Assembly: GCA_942159475.1 (NCBI GenBank)
Contig: OW804099.1
Span: 13,580,162-13,644,161 of the forward strand
Reading direction: 5' to 3'
Source: Sthenelais limicola
Lineage: Eukaryota > Annelida > Polychaeta > Phyllodocida > Sigalionidae
Length of the DNA: 64,000 bases
The position numbers were made by a program, and so were the translations under genes. A model generated the notes under the pieces. The model made no database searches, had not been told where the DNA came from, and saw only the letters and a list, made by a program, of their open reading frames with translations. The stretch's first letter is position 1; every line of letters begins with the position of its first letter. This document shows positions 11,707 through 20,975 of the stretch, in pieces.

Positions 11707-11867
11707 TCATAATATATTCATAATATAATCTCGCAGAAGTAACCTATACGATCACTTTATATGAATATCGGTAGTGTTTAAGCCCGGAAGAGATCCGGAG
11801 GCGATTCTACAGAGAACTCGACAACTCGACAACTCATTGGAAAGAACATAGGTCATAATCACAACAC

Positions 11868-11885
11868 TGGTGCCGTGACAGTAAA
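11868..11885 (+). other. Putative primer-binding site
   Basis: One base after the 5' LTR the sequence reads TGGTGCCGTGACAGT. A TGG start, complementary to a tRNA CCA end, is expected at a retrotransposon PBS. I could not assign the tRNA. Confidence 0.6.
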
Positions 11886-12385
11886 AGGAATATACTCTGT
11901 ATATCTTCCTGGATTCTGGATTGTTTCAACCTATATCGAGGATACATAGGCAATTTTTTTTTTTTTTTTTTCATTTTTACCACGGAAATAACAGGAGAAC
12001 ATTGGAACTCACACCGGAGCGCCTTGGATCTGGAATACCCCGGAATTGTTCGGATATGTGTTTTCTATGTAATCTCTTGGATTTTTCGTGAATAATCGCT
12101 CACTCTTGGACTTGATATTATTTTAATATTACAAATTTAAAGCAATAAGGATATACCGACGGGTTATCCTATTAATGAGCCTGTACATCGGTGACTTCGG
12201 TTATCTTTCAAACCCTTGTGTAGGATAGCGTATCTGCCCTTGCATGGGAGATATTGATCACTTTTTCCTCCTTGTATATTTTTTATTCATTTTTTTTATT
12301 ATTTGTTCATATCTGTCTCTCTTTGAATATTTGCTGACAGAGTTGGATTCTTCTGGAGGAAACATAGGATTTGTCCTCTGCTGCT
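11886..12385 (+). other. Retrotransposon leader before gag
   Basis: This is the noncoding leader between the PBS and the gag ATG. It has a T-rich run at about 11955-11971 and no conserved ORF. Confidence 0.6.
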
Positions 12386-13774
12386 ATGGCGACTAACTTG
12401 GAAGAAGGTATTGTGGCTGGTGTCCATCTAAATACCTTGGCTCAGCCTCTGCAGGATTACATCAATGAATGTGCTGCAAATCAAACAACGTTGGAGAAAG
12501 GTTTTGGCGATCTGCAGGTGAAGTTTGATGCTACTGTACGTGAAAGAGACCAGCATATAACAGCAGCAGATGGTTTTCAAGATGATATTCGTAGGAGAGA
12601 CGATAAAATTACAGAGCTTCAGGCCGAATTGGTAGAGATAAATACCCACTTTACACACGCTACTGACGATGCCATCCTATATAAGCAAAAGGCTGAAGAT
12701 TGTAAAAAGGAATTGTCATTGCTCGAGGATCAATTCATTATGCCTGATGGTAAAGACGTCAGAGATTCAGATCTTTGGAAGCAATTGGATACTACTTCTC
12801 TTTTTGGAACACCTTTTGGCCGTGGTACAAAAAAAGTATCTTTTGCTCGAAAAAGGGCTTCCCTTCCATTATTTGATCTGGAGGATGAGGAAGAAGATAG
12901 GGATGTATGTCCCATCAAGATCAGAGATTCGATTTCTTCTTCTGCTCCTGCCTGGTCTGAGAAGCCCAAATGCTCTATGCCCCCTGCTTTTGATGGGAAG
13001 GATTGGTACCAATATTTAGTTCAGTTCGAAAATATTAGTTCTGCTAACAATTGGTCACTGGATACAAGGAAACGTGTCCTTTTCTCAAAATGCAAGGGCG
13101 AAGCAGCCAGCGTGGTGAACGATTTCGATATAGTGGATGGTGGCTATGAAGATCTAGTCAATGTTCTTTGTCGCATTTATGGTGGTGGGACTCCTGAAGA
13201 TAGGGAAAACACTTTTTATATCAGGAAACAATTGCCTGGGGAGGATATGAATGCTTTTGCTGTACAGATCCGTTCTCTTATGATCTGGGCATTTCCTGGG
13301 GAGCGATATAGCTTCCACACCCGCTTGTTGGTTCAACAATTCATCAAGGGATTGCTTGATAAAAAAATCGCCCTTGAGGTGCATACTAAGCAACCAAAAT
13401 CTCTTTTTGATGCTTTGGACATTGCCAACAGGTACAAAAGTGGAATCAAGACTTTATTTGGTGTCAATGCCAGTTCCGACATCTTGAGTTCTGTTTCAGG
13501 ATCAGCAGATGTGGCGAATAAGGAAGATGCTTCTACAGATGAAGATGACTATTATGTCAATGCTTTGGGAGAGCGGAAGAAATATTTTGGGTCTAGAAAA
13601 GGGACATACCGGAGGGATAAGTCATCTCAAACTCCTTATTGCAAGTGGTGTGATGTGACTGGACACTCTACGTTTTCATGTCAGAGATTTCTGCTTGCCA
13701 AATCCAAGTATGTGGAGAAGGGTCTACCTGGACAAGGCAAGCAAGCGGCTGCTGAACCGGAGGGAAACGAATAG
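12386..13774 (+). CDS. gag: Gag polyprotein of the gypsy element
   Basis: The first ATG of the frame is at 12386 (MATNLEEGIVAG), giving 462 residues. Residues about 35-125 are predicted coiled coil. A capsid-like region follows (PPAFDGKDWYQYLVQFE, then RKQLPGEDMNAFAVQIRSL), as in Ty3/gypsy retrotransposon Gag. Near the C-terminus is one CCHC zinc knuckle, CKWCDVTGHSTFSC (C-x2-C-x4-H-x4-C), for RNA binding. The stop TAG at 13772-13774 overlaps the pol frame, and a -1 frameshift heptamer lies just before it. Gag assembles the particle that packages the element RNA. The frame is intact. Confidence 0.9.
   Translation: MATNLEEGIVAGVHLNTLAQPLQDYINECAANQTTLEKGFGDLQVKFDATVRERDQHITAADGFQDDIRRRDDKITELQAELVEINTHFTHATDDAILYKQKAEDCKKELSLLEDQFIMPDGKDVRDSDLWKQLDTTSLFGTPFGRGTKKVSFARKRASLPLFDLEDEEEDRDVCPIKIRDSISSSAPAWSEKPKCSMPPAFDGKDWYQYLVQFENISSANNWSLDTRKRVLFSKCKGEAASVVNDFDIVDGGYEDLVNVLCRIYGGGTPEDRENTFYIRKQLPGEDMNAFAVQIRSLMIWAFPGERYSFHTRLLVQQFIKGLLDKKIALEVHTKQPKSLFDALDIANRYKSGIKTLFGVNASSDILSSVSGSADVANKEDASTDEDDYYVNALGERKKYFGSRKGTYRRDKSSQTPYCKWCDVTGHSTFSCQRFLLAKSKYVEKGLPGQGKQAAAEPEGNE
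13762..13768 (+). promoter_or_regulatory. -1 programmed frameshift heptamer GGGAAAC
   Basis: In the gag frame this reads G GGA AAC, which fits X XXY YYZ exactly, one codon before the gag stop (GAA TAG). The pol frame is -1 relative to gag and is open from 13756. A slip here gives a Gag-Pol fusion. I did not fold the downstream RNA. Confidence 0.75.
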
Positions 13775-16700
13775 TGGTTGGATTGCATAAGGCTGACGAT
13801 TCAACCACCAATACTCAAAATGGCTTCTCTATAGAGACAATTGTGTGTGATATTAATGTTTCATCTGTTTCCTCTTTATTAGGGGATGGGCCAACCCCTG
13901 AAGCATCGCGTGAGTTATCATTGATGACAGAATCAGATTTGATATATAACATTTATCATTTACCAAACGTGAAGGGAGCAAGGTGGTATGCCCCTGTTTC
14001 CTTCGGAGGAGATTCTCATCGTCTTTTAGTAGATACTGGAGCTTCCATAAGCATATTGAGCACAGAAATATATAATTCTTTGGATATGCCTCCACAATTG
14101 TATCCTACTGGTGACCGAGTTCTTGCTGCAAATGGAAGCAGGATAAACCTCTCAGGCGTAGGGAATTTCCATTTTGAGTTAGGAGAAATATCGCATGTCT
14201 GGAAGTTTTATGTTGGAGATATTCATAGAGAATCTGGAATCTTAGGTTTGGATTTCCAGATGGCAATGGACATGTCGTTTAGGAGCAGAATTGGTGAGAT
14301 TTCTATTAGGGGAAAGAAAACATTATGCGAATTCATGTCCAATGGCGGGGCATTGAAAGTGGTACGAGATACCAAAATTCAGAAAGAATCGGTGACTTTA
14401 GTAGAAGCTATCTGGACCCATCAGTCGGATAACGCCTATGAAGGAGATATTCTCATAGAGCCTCCTTCTTATGTTGACGAGGAGAGAAATCTAGTTAATT
14501 TTCCTACATTGATCAAAAGGAAAAAACATATAAAATCTGTTTGGCTGCCAGTCATGAATTGTTCTCTTTCTTCACAGCTATTGGAAGAGGGGGAAATCAT
14601 AGGATTGGCTGAAAATGTTTCCCAGATTGAAGATTCAGATATTTTATCCTCTTTGCGAAGTGATTTTTCCAGTCGTTCAATGGAAACCGATGCTTTGCCT
14701 GGTATGGAACCTTGCATATCGGATATTGGACTTTTGTCTACTGGTGATTCAATGGATTCGACTGCCGATGGCATCTCTCTTCCTGGCTATATGGAAATAT
14801 TAATCCAGAAGAGTGATCTGAAAAATGAGGAAGAAAAAGATCTGGTTCGAGCAGATTTATTGAAATACATGCATATCTTTCAGAGGCCTGGAGGAGACTT
14901 AGGGAGAACTGATTTCGTGAAGCATGGAATTAACACTGGATCATCCAAACCGATTAAGCAGAGCTATAGGAGACTTCCTATTGGTAGAAGAAAAATTGTC
15001 GAGGAGGAATTGGAGAAAATGCTTCAAAAGGGGGTCATATCACCAAGCGATTCGCCTTGGTCATCTCCCATTGTTTTAGTGAAGAAAAAGGATAATTCTA
15101 TCCGCTTCTGTGTCGACTACAGAAAAGTCAATGATATCACTAAAAAAGATGCATTTCCCTTGCCAAGAATCGATGAAAGTTTGGATTCCTTAGGAAAGAA
15201 CATGTATTATTCCACACTTGATCTGGAATCGGGTTACTGGCAAGTAGAACTCGATGATGACGCTAAAGAAAAATCAGCTTTTGTAACCCATATTGGTCTC
15301 TTCAAATTTAATGTCATGGCCTTTGGGCTCTGTAATGCCCCTGCAACGTTCGAACGAATGGTTGAAAATATGCTACAAGGATTACGCTGGAAACAATGTG
15401 TAGTATATTTGGATGACATTATTACCTATGGAAGGACATTGGAGGAAGCCAGAGTTAATCTCATGACAGTGTTAGATCGTATAGCGAATTTTGGCCTGAT
15501 CTTGAAACCAAAAAAATGCGTTCTTTTCAAGAATTCTGTGAAGTTTCTGGGAAGAGTGGTGAATGCGGATGGCAGCAAAGCAGATCCGGATAAGATTGCA
15601 GCCATTACTCACTGGCCTTCTACTCAATCTATCAAGGATGTTAGATCATTTCTTGGATTGGTTGGTTATTACAGAGACTTTGTTCCCGATTTTGCTGAGG
15701 TGGCAGAACCTCTCTTCGAGGTATTAAGGGATCACAGGAAATTTGCTTGGAATGAAGAACGTGAGAAGGCTTTCTCTATACTAAAAAACGCTCTGGTGAC
15801 TGACCCTATCCTAGGATATCCTACAGAAGACGATCTCTTTGTTCTGGATACGGACGCCAGCAATTTTAGCATTGGATCCGTCCTGTCCCAGATACAAAAT
15901 GGTAGGGAGAAGGTATTGTGTTATTATTCAAAATCACTGAAGGAAACCCAGCGCCATTATTGTACAACTCATAGAGAGTTACTTGCTGTGATTCAGTCGT
16001 TGAAGAGATTTAAGCATTTCATTTGGGGTACTCGATTTGTGATTCGTACAGATCATTCTTCCCTTAGGTGGGTCTTGAATTTTAAAGATGCGGACGGAAT
16101 CTTGGTGAGATGGCTCTCAATACTGGCATATTTTGATGTAGATGAATCAAGGATCGTTCATAGGCCAGGCCGGCTTCATTTAAATGCAGATGCAATGTCA
16201 AGACTGGGGAAACTTCGCAAATGCAAAAACACCTCCTGCAGCACTTGTAAAGTTAAGAAGGAAAACATTTTTGAGGTATATGGCCTTTCGGTAGAAGACC
16301 TCAAGCATGAGCTTGAACACAGGGGAGTGATGTTACAAAATATTCTCCCATGCTCTGCTGATGACATGGCTAAATTCCAGGAACAAGATCCAACGATTGC
16401 TAGACTAAGGTCCTTGGTAAAGGAGAATCGTACCCTTTCTGATATAGAACGCCAGATGGAGACAAGGGAATTTAAAATTATTTATTCTTTCTGGCCGGAT
16501 TTGTTCCTTCGAGATGATATTCTCTATGCAAAGGTCTTGTTAAACTTCGTTTTAACAGATGTGATTATCGCGCCTTCAACAATAAGGTTGGCTATATTCT
16601 ACATGTTGCATGGTTCTAGGTTTGGTGGACATTTTGGTCTGAGAAAAACTCTGTTCAGAGTTAAGCAAGAATATTTCTGGCCATACATGAAGCAAGATTT

Positions 16701-17769
16701 GACTAGATGGATTAAAAGTTGCCTGACTTGCTCGGAGACAAAGGATAATCCCAAGAAGGGCAAAATGCCCTTACATAATGAAATTACTGGATCTCGATTC
16801 GAAAGAATCGCCTTGGACATAGCAGTAAATCTGCCTGAGACATTGAGAGGAAACATCTGTGTGATGGTCGTTCAAGACTACTATACAAAATATGTAGAAG
16901 CTTTCCCAATGACTGATTATCGGGCAGATACCTGTGCTCATCACCTCATGGAAGGTTGGATTTTGAAGTTTGGGGCACCACTGAAATTACATACGGACAG
17001 AGGAGCAAATTTCACATCGAATTTGTTTAGGGAAGTATGTAAATTATTATCCATAAAGAAGACTTTCACAAACGCCTACAGACCGATTTCCGATGGCATG
17101 ATCGAGAGATTTAATCGTACTCTGAAGGTGGCTTTGGCTGGATTAGCTAGTGAAAACAGGAAAAACTGGGATCAGATTGTCCCTTATATCACATTCGCTT
17201 ATCGTTGCAGCCCTCATGAGTCTACTGGATGCTCCCCAAACTTCCTTACCTATGGGGAAGAGGTGTCGATGGTACCTGCTGTGATACATAGAGATTTCCA
17301 GGAAGAAAATGAAAGGATATGTGCACATGGCTTGTTGCATTATATCAGGGAGAATCTTTTATTTGCTCACGAGTTTGTGGTAAATAAACTGAAAAAGTCA
17401 ATCGTTGCTCAGAAAAAGGTTTATGATAAAGGCTTAGTGCCTAGATCTTTCAACCCTGGAGACAGAGTATTAAAATTCATCACGGTTAAGACTGGAAAAC
17501 CACTGAGTGGTCGATGGGAAGGTCCTTTCTCTGTCGTTGATAAACTTAACGACTGGACATATACCGTCAGATCTGATATGAATAAAATGGCAAAAGTTCA
17601 TGTAGACTACTTGAAACCCTGCCCGAACCCTGCGATATTACAGCTGGAGGATGGAACACCCAGCAATATCGACAAAAAGCGAGGCACAAGTAAAGAAATG
17701 CCAGAAAATATCACTAGAACCAGAAGCAGGGTAATTAGAGCTCCCTCAAGATTAGGATTCGAAGGATAG
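13774..17769 (+). CDS. pol: Pol polyprotein (protease, RT, RNase H, integrase)
   Basis: An open frame of 1331 codons lies in -1 relative to gag and has no good ATG at its start, so it is probably made as Gag-Pol. Protease motif DTGA is at residues 87-90. The reverse transcriptase has LDLESGYWQVEL and the catalytic YLDDI near 546. RNase H starts near 690 (DTDASNFSIGSVLSQ). Integrase has an HHCC region at about 943-990 (CLTCSETK) and a DDE core: D in ALDIAV near 1014, D in HTDRGANF near 1075, and E in MIERFNR near 1110 (about 35 residues on). A GPY/F-like module follows (GRWEGPFSVV near 1245). No chromodomain is evident. All catalytic residues are present. Confidence 0.95.
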   Translation: MVGLHKADDSTTNTQNGFSIETIVCDINVSSVSSLLGDGPTPEASRELSLMTESDLIYNIYHLPNVKGARWYAPVSFGGDSHRLLVDTGASISILSTEIYNSLDMPPQLYPTGDRVLAANGSRINLSGVGNFHFELGEISHVWKFYVGDIHRESGILGLDFQMAMDMSFRSRIGEISIRGKKTLCEFMSNGGALKVVRDTKIQKESVTLVEAIWTHQSDNAYEGDILIEPPSYVDEERNLVNFPTLIKRKKHIKSVWLPVMNCSLSSQLLEEGEIIGLAENVSQIEDSDILSSLRSDFSSRSMETDALPGMEPCISDIGLLSTGDSMDSTADGISLPGYMEILIQKSDLKNEEEKDLVRADLLKYMHIFQRPGGDLGRTDFVKHGINTGSSKPIKQSYRRLPIGRRKIVEEELEKMLQKGVISPSDSPWSSPIVLVKKKDNSIRFCVDYRKVNDITKKDAFPLPRIDESLDSLGKNMYYSTLDLESGYWQVELDDDAKEKSAFVTHIGLFKFNVMAFGLCNAPATFERMVENMLQGLRWKQCVVYLDDIITYGRTLEEARVNLMTVLDRIANFGLILKPKKCVLFKNSVKFLGRVVNADGSKADPDKIAAITHWPSTQSIKDVRSFLGLVGYYRDFVPDFAEVAEPLFEVLRDHRKFAWNEEREKAFSILKNALVTDPILGYPTEDDLFVLDTDASNFSIGSVLSQIQNGREKVLCYYSKSLKETQRHYCTTHRELLAVIQSLKRFKHFIWGTRFVIRTDHSSLRWVLNFKDADGILVRWLSILAYFDVDESRIVHRPGRLHLNADAMSRLGKLRKCKNTSCSTCKVKKENIFEVYGLSVEDLKHELEHRGVMLQNILPCSADDMAKFQEQDPTIARLRSLVKENRTLSDIERQMETREFKIIYSFWPDLFLRDDILYAKVLLNFVLTDVIIAPSTIRLAIFYMLHGSRFGGHFGLRKTLFRVKQEYFWPYMKQDLTRWIKSCLTCSETKDNPKKGKMPLHNEITGSRFERIALDIAVNLPETLRGNICVMVVQDYYTKYVEAFPMTDYRADTCAHHLMEGWILKFGAPLKLHTDRGANFTSNLFREVCKLLSIKKTFTNAYRPISDGMIERFNRTLKVALAGLASENRKNWDQIVPYITFAYRCSPHESTGCSPNFLTYGEEVSMVPAVIHRDFQEENERICAHGLLHYIRENLLFAHEFVVNKLKKSIVAQKKVYDKGLVPRSFNPGDRVLKFITVKTGKPLSGRWEGPFSVVDKLNDWTYTVRSDMNKMAKVHVDYLKPCPNPAILQLEDGTPSNIDKKRGTSKEMPENITRTRSRVIRAPSRLGFEG

Positions 17770-18516
17770 ATATATAGCTAATACGTGTATTTGACTATAT
17801 ACATTGCCGCCTTTGATTCTTCAATACACGTAAAGAGGCTCTTGGTGAAACACAGACGAAAGTTGGAGAACTATGGTTGATTTACGGCCAATATTGATAC
17901 CATAATTATTTTTAACAAATATTTATTTGTCTTGGAGAGCCTTATTAGTGCTCTAAACTGCATTTTGACTTCATATTTTGATGTATTTGCGCTTTGCTGG
18001 AGGAGGATACCACACTCTCTTTTCATCGGGACTCTGGGGCATGAAAGCCCGGCGAGGATCCAATGAGGAGGCGGTCTCCCGTAGTCTACGGCCATCTTGC
18101 TAGGCCTATTCTACAAAACTTTATTTTTATGGTTATAAGACAATGTCATGTTAAAATAATCATATATCTTCATCCATCTCCATCCCCTTTTCTCATTCTT
18201 CGGTCGATTTTATCTCTTGATTCCTGTTGGTGACCAGATTGCTCCGATTGACCTGGTCGTTAATGAAATAAACAGACCAGCGCGTTACGTCGGCGATCGC
18301 CATGGCGCGCCTCCTCTCCGCGCTATATCGTCATGGCAAACCAGATTGTTCTTGGCGTAAGGTCACCAGTGCGCTTCCTTATAGCGCTACTGTGTAAACA
18401 CCGAGTAGTATATGGAAATGTTGCTATTAGAATGGCTATTTCTTGGATATTATTATATTTTAATGCCTAAAATATTAATTCTGCATCGCTGCACCTGATC
18501 CTTACGGCTGGATACC
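17770..18516 (+). other. Spacer between pol and the third ORF
   Basis: No conserved coding sequence. A CpG-rich patch at about 18280-18350 (GCGCGTTACGTCGGCGATCG) stands out from the AT-rich surroundings. Together with the TATA box downstream it may be an internal promoter. Confidence 0.5.
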
Positions 18517-18525
18517 TATATAAGG
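18517..18525 (+). promoter_or_regulatory. TATA box before the third ORF
   Basis: TATATAAGG lies 74 bp before the ATG at 18599. Transcription starting about 30 bp downstream would exclude the upstream in-frame ATG at 18530, which supports 18599 as the start. Confidence 0.5.
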
Positions 18526-18598
18526 AGCGATGGCACGCGCTGTCATTATCTGTTGCGGCTTCTTACGGGACACACGTGTAAGAAAATCAACGGACATC

Positions 18599-19969
18599 AT
18601 GAGTTCCTCTAGTGACGAAGAGACTGAGACGAGAAACCCTAAATTTAAAGTAGAAAAGGCTTCCAAATCTTCGGAGAAAGTGAAGAAGGATTCTCGCAAA
18701 GTGGTTAAAACAAAGAAGAAAAAGGTTGGTGCCAAAGCCTCGGTCTCCAAGGATCCACCCACGAAGTCTGCAAGCGAGCCACGCTTGTCACCTGCTGAGG
18801 AGGCCGAGTCAGATACTCAGGATGACCGGAAAGTTCCGGAGGAATTCGCCCACATTGTCCGGCCACCAACAATCAAATACGGTTCTAAACCTAAGGACTT
18901 TAGAGAGAAGAGATGTGTGCCCATCGTACCAAAAGGATGCGATTCGGAAACGGAAGAAAGCATTTATTTTCTTGATTCGGATTCTTCTCTCGTGGTGAAA
19001 TATACTGACTGGATCTCCGGCATTTTGGCACGTTGCCAAGATCTGCCCGGAGATGTCCGGAGGGATTTAGAAAGCCTTGCCTTCAAGACAAACCAGGACG
19101 GAGGTGTCTGTCCTTTCCTCAGGTGTGGAGGCAAGGTATTGGGAAACAAACTATGTTGGCTTCGCCATGTGGAAGAGAATCACCTCCCTAAACGTTGGAT
19201 ATACACTTGTGGCATAAGAAACAAAAACACTGGAATCCAATGCACGAACAAGCAGCTTCGTGTCGTTTCTGTCGTGAGGCATATGATGTGGACACATAAC
19301 ATTAGACAAACTCACGCCTCCATGAGATGTTACAATAATGCCCACAAATTTGTGACTCTTGTGGACAACAAGGAGTTTGATTCTTTCGATCGGACATCGG
19401 CTGTTCCTCGGAAAAGAATTCCCTCCGAATCGTTGGCCTCTATGAGGAAAAAGAATCATATAGACATGCCTGTGGACTTTTGCGAGTTGGCACCAATTGT
19501 TGACGACGAGATTTCCGACGATCTGTTGGAGCTAGAGAAATCCGATGTTAAAACAATTCGACTTCTTTCCCAAACAGAAATGGCCATCACCAAAGCCCAC
19601 ACAATGTTCGCACAATGTGTAAAAGCTGTGCATGATGACTTTACGAAATTTTCTGCCTCTACTAGGCACTCCAAGGAAATCTCAGACGAAAAGGCAGCAA
19701 TCACTGATGAGATGCTAGGCTATAAACTTCAAATCGAGCTGCACGGACACACGCAGAAGCAGCTCGAAGATGAACTGAGAGATTCGCAGGCAGAGGTGAG
19801 AAGACTGAATATTGTGTTAGAACAGCAAAAGGAATTGGTATCAACAAAAGATGAGGAGATCCGGAGGTTGAAAGCCTCCAAAGATGAAGATCCGGACAGT
19901 GACAATGACTTCCCAGGATTCACGCGGGAGCAAGCCGCCTCTATCCGGGCAATGATGCGTAAATCTTAA
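18599..19969 (+). CDS. Third ORF of the gypsy element: zinc-binding, coiled-coil protein
   Basis: This frame lies where some gypsy elements have env, but no signal peptide or membrane segment is visible. I do not recognise the family. The 456-residue product begins MSSSSDEETE, followed by a Lys/Ser-rich, nuclear-looking basic tract (KTKKKKVGAK). Two possible zinc fingers follow: CPFLRCGGKV with HVEENH (C-x4-C...H-x4-H), and YTCGIRNKNTGIQC with RHMMWTH (C-x9-C...H-x4-H). The C-terminal third is a heptad-rich coiled coil (QLEDELRDSQAEVRRLNIVL). An in-frame ATG at 18530 would add 23 residues, but it lies just after the TATA box. The ORF is open in an element that looks young, so it is probably functional. 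A nucleic-acid-binding or regulatory role is only inferred. Confidence 0.8.
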   Translation: MSSSSDEETETRNPKFKVEKASKSSEKVKKDSRKVVKTKKKKVGAKASVSKDPPTKSASEPRLSPAEEAESDTQDDRKVPEEFAHIVRPPTIKYGSKPKDFREKRCVPIVPKGCDSETEESIYFLDSDSSLVVKYTDWISGILARCQDLPGDVRRDLESLAFKTNQDGGVCPFLRCGGKVLGNKLCWLRHVEENHLPKRWIYTCGIRNKNTGIQCTNKQLRVVSVVRHMMWTHNIRQTHASMRCYNNAHKFVTLVDNKEFDSFDRTSAVPRKRIPSESLASMRKKNHIDMPVDFCELAPIVDDEISDDLLELEKSDVKTIRLLSQTEMAITKAHTMFAQCVKAVHDDFTKFSASTRHSKEISDEKAAITDEMLGYKLQIELHGHTQKQLEDELRDSQAEVRRLNIVLEQQKELVSTKDEEIRRLKASKDEDPDSDNDFPGFTREQAASIRAMMRKS

Positions 19970-20275
19970 TTTATTTTCATGAACATTTGTTGATATTATA
20001 TGTTCCATATTTTATTTTTGAGATTCCATGTTGGTTTCATTGTTGGACACACACGGATCCTTGCAACTGTTTTGCTTGAAGAAATTTAATCGTTGGTATT
20101 TTATATGCCCAAGGACATTTTTTTTTTCTCGTGGTGCTATCGTTGATGCTCTTTAGCATCCTTATGATCGTTCTATTTGATGTTGACTGGGGTTTAACCT
20201 TTACATAAAATTTCAGTTTTCGTTAAATATGTTTTTCCTCACTCAAAAATTTTATTTTCCTTGGTTGGGGGGGAG
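19970..20275 (+). other. 3' untranslated part of the gypsy element with polypurine tract
   Basis: No ORF. It ends in GGTTGGGGGGGAG immediately before the 3' LTR (20263-20275), a good polypurine tract for plus-strand priming. Confidence 0.75.
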
Positions 20276-20975
20276 TGTTACGATCATATATAATATTTCT
20301 ATGGACTTGCTAAGGATATCCGGGATTCTCCAGGATACTCCGGAATGCTCCGGGAAACTCCGAGGTAAACGTGTAGTTCACCTGGCAGCCGTTGGGCGTC
20401 TTCATGTGCAGAGCAGCTGATTTTCCAGAATTATTATAAAGATTTAATTATTGCTTAATCTTCATTAAACATCCGCGCGAAATACTTTCACTATATATTA
20501 TGCTAAACATTGCTCTAATTTATCATGTATTCTATATTTGTCATTTCACATTATGTATATGTATATTCCTTACTTTGGTACAAATACCTTGATGTATATG
20601 TTCATGATTTAATAAGGTTCCAACAGAGCTTTTGTATGGTCAGGTTGGAGACAAACCTCTCTGCCTCAGCAAGGACAGCAGGAATAAAACTGGAATTGTA
20701 GATGTACTTTCTTGATGTTCTTCTTTAACTCGGAGCGATGTTAAAACATAGAATATTTCCTCCCTTTGCCTTTAACTCCGGAGATTAGTTCTTTCCCCCA
20801 CTATCCTTATTATATTCATAATATATTCATAATATAATCTCGCAGAAGTAACCTATACGATCACTTTATATGAATATCGGTAGTGTTTAAGCCCGGAAGA
20901 GATCCGGAGGCGATTCTACAGAGAACTCGACAACTCGACAACTCATTGGAAAGAACATAGGTCATAATCACAACA
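20276..20975 (+). repeat. 3' LTR, intact, 700 bp
   Basis: It starts TGTTACGATC and ends AATCACAACA (TG...CA). It is uninterrupted at 20800-20816, where the 5' LTR carries the Ran retrocopy. CTTG follows directly as target duplication. Confidence 0.95.

Larger units (their letters stand above)
9461..11866 (+). repeat. 5' LTR, interrupted by a Ran retrocopy
   Basis: LTR sequence runs 9461-10000 and resumes at 11692-11866. The middle is a foreign insertion with target-site duplication. Intact length would be 700 bp, as in the 3' LTR. Confidence 0.95.
9461..20975 (+). mobile_element. Ty3/gypsy LTR retrotransposon, near complete
   Basis: Two LTRs starting TGTTACGATC and ending AATCACAACA bracket gag, pol and a third ORF. 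The flanks carry a 4-bp duplication, CTTG (9457-9460 and 20976-20979). The paralogous site at about 30607-30680 is an empty version of the same target (CCATTTTCTTGTAC). By eye the LTRs are identical over the 540 bp before the nested insertion and in the part after it, so integration is recent. Without the nested Ran copy the element is about 9.8 kb. Confidence 0.95.

Noticed and set aside
18530..18598. Upstream in-frame ATG of the third gypsy ORF
   Set aside because: It lies only 5 bp after the TATA box, before the expected transcription start; 18599 fits better.
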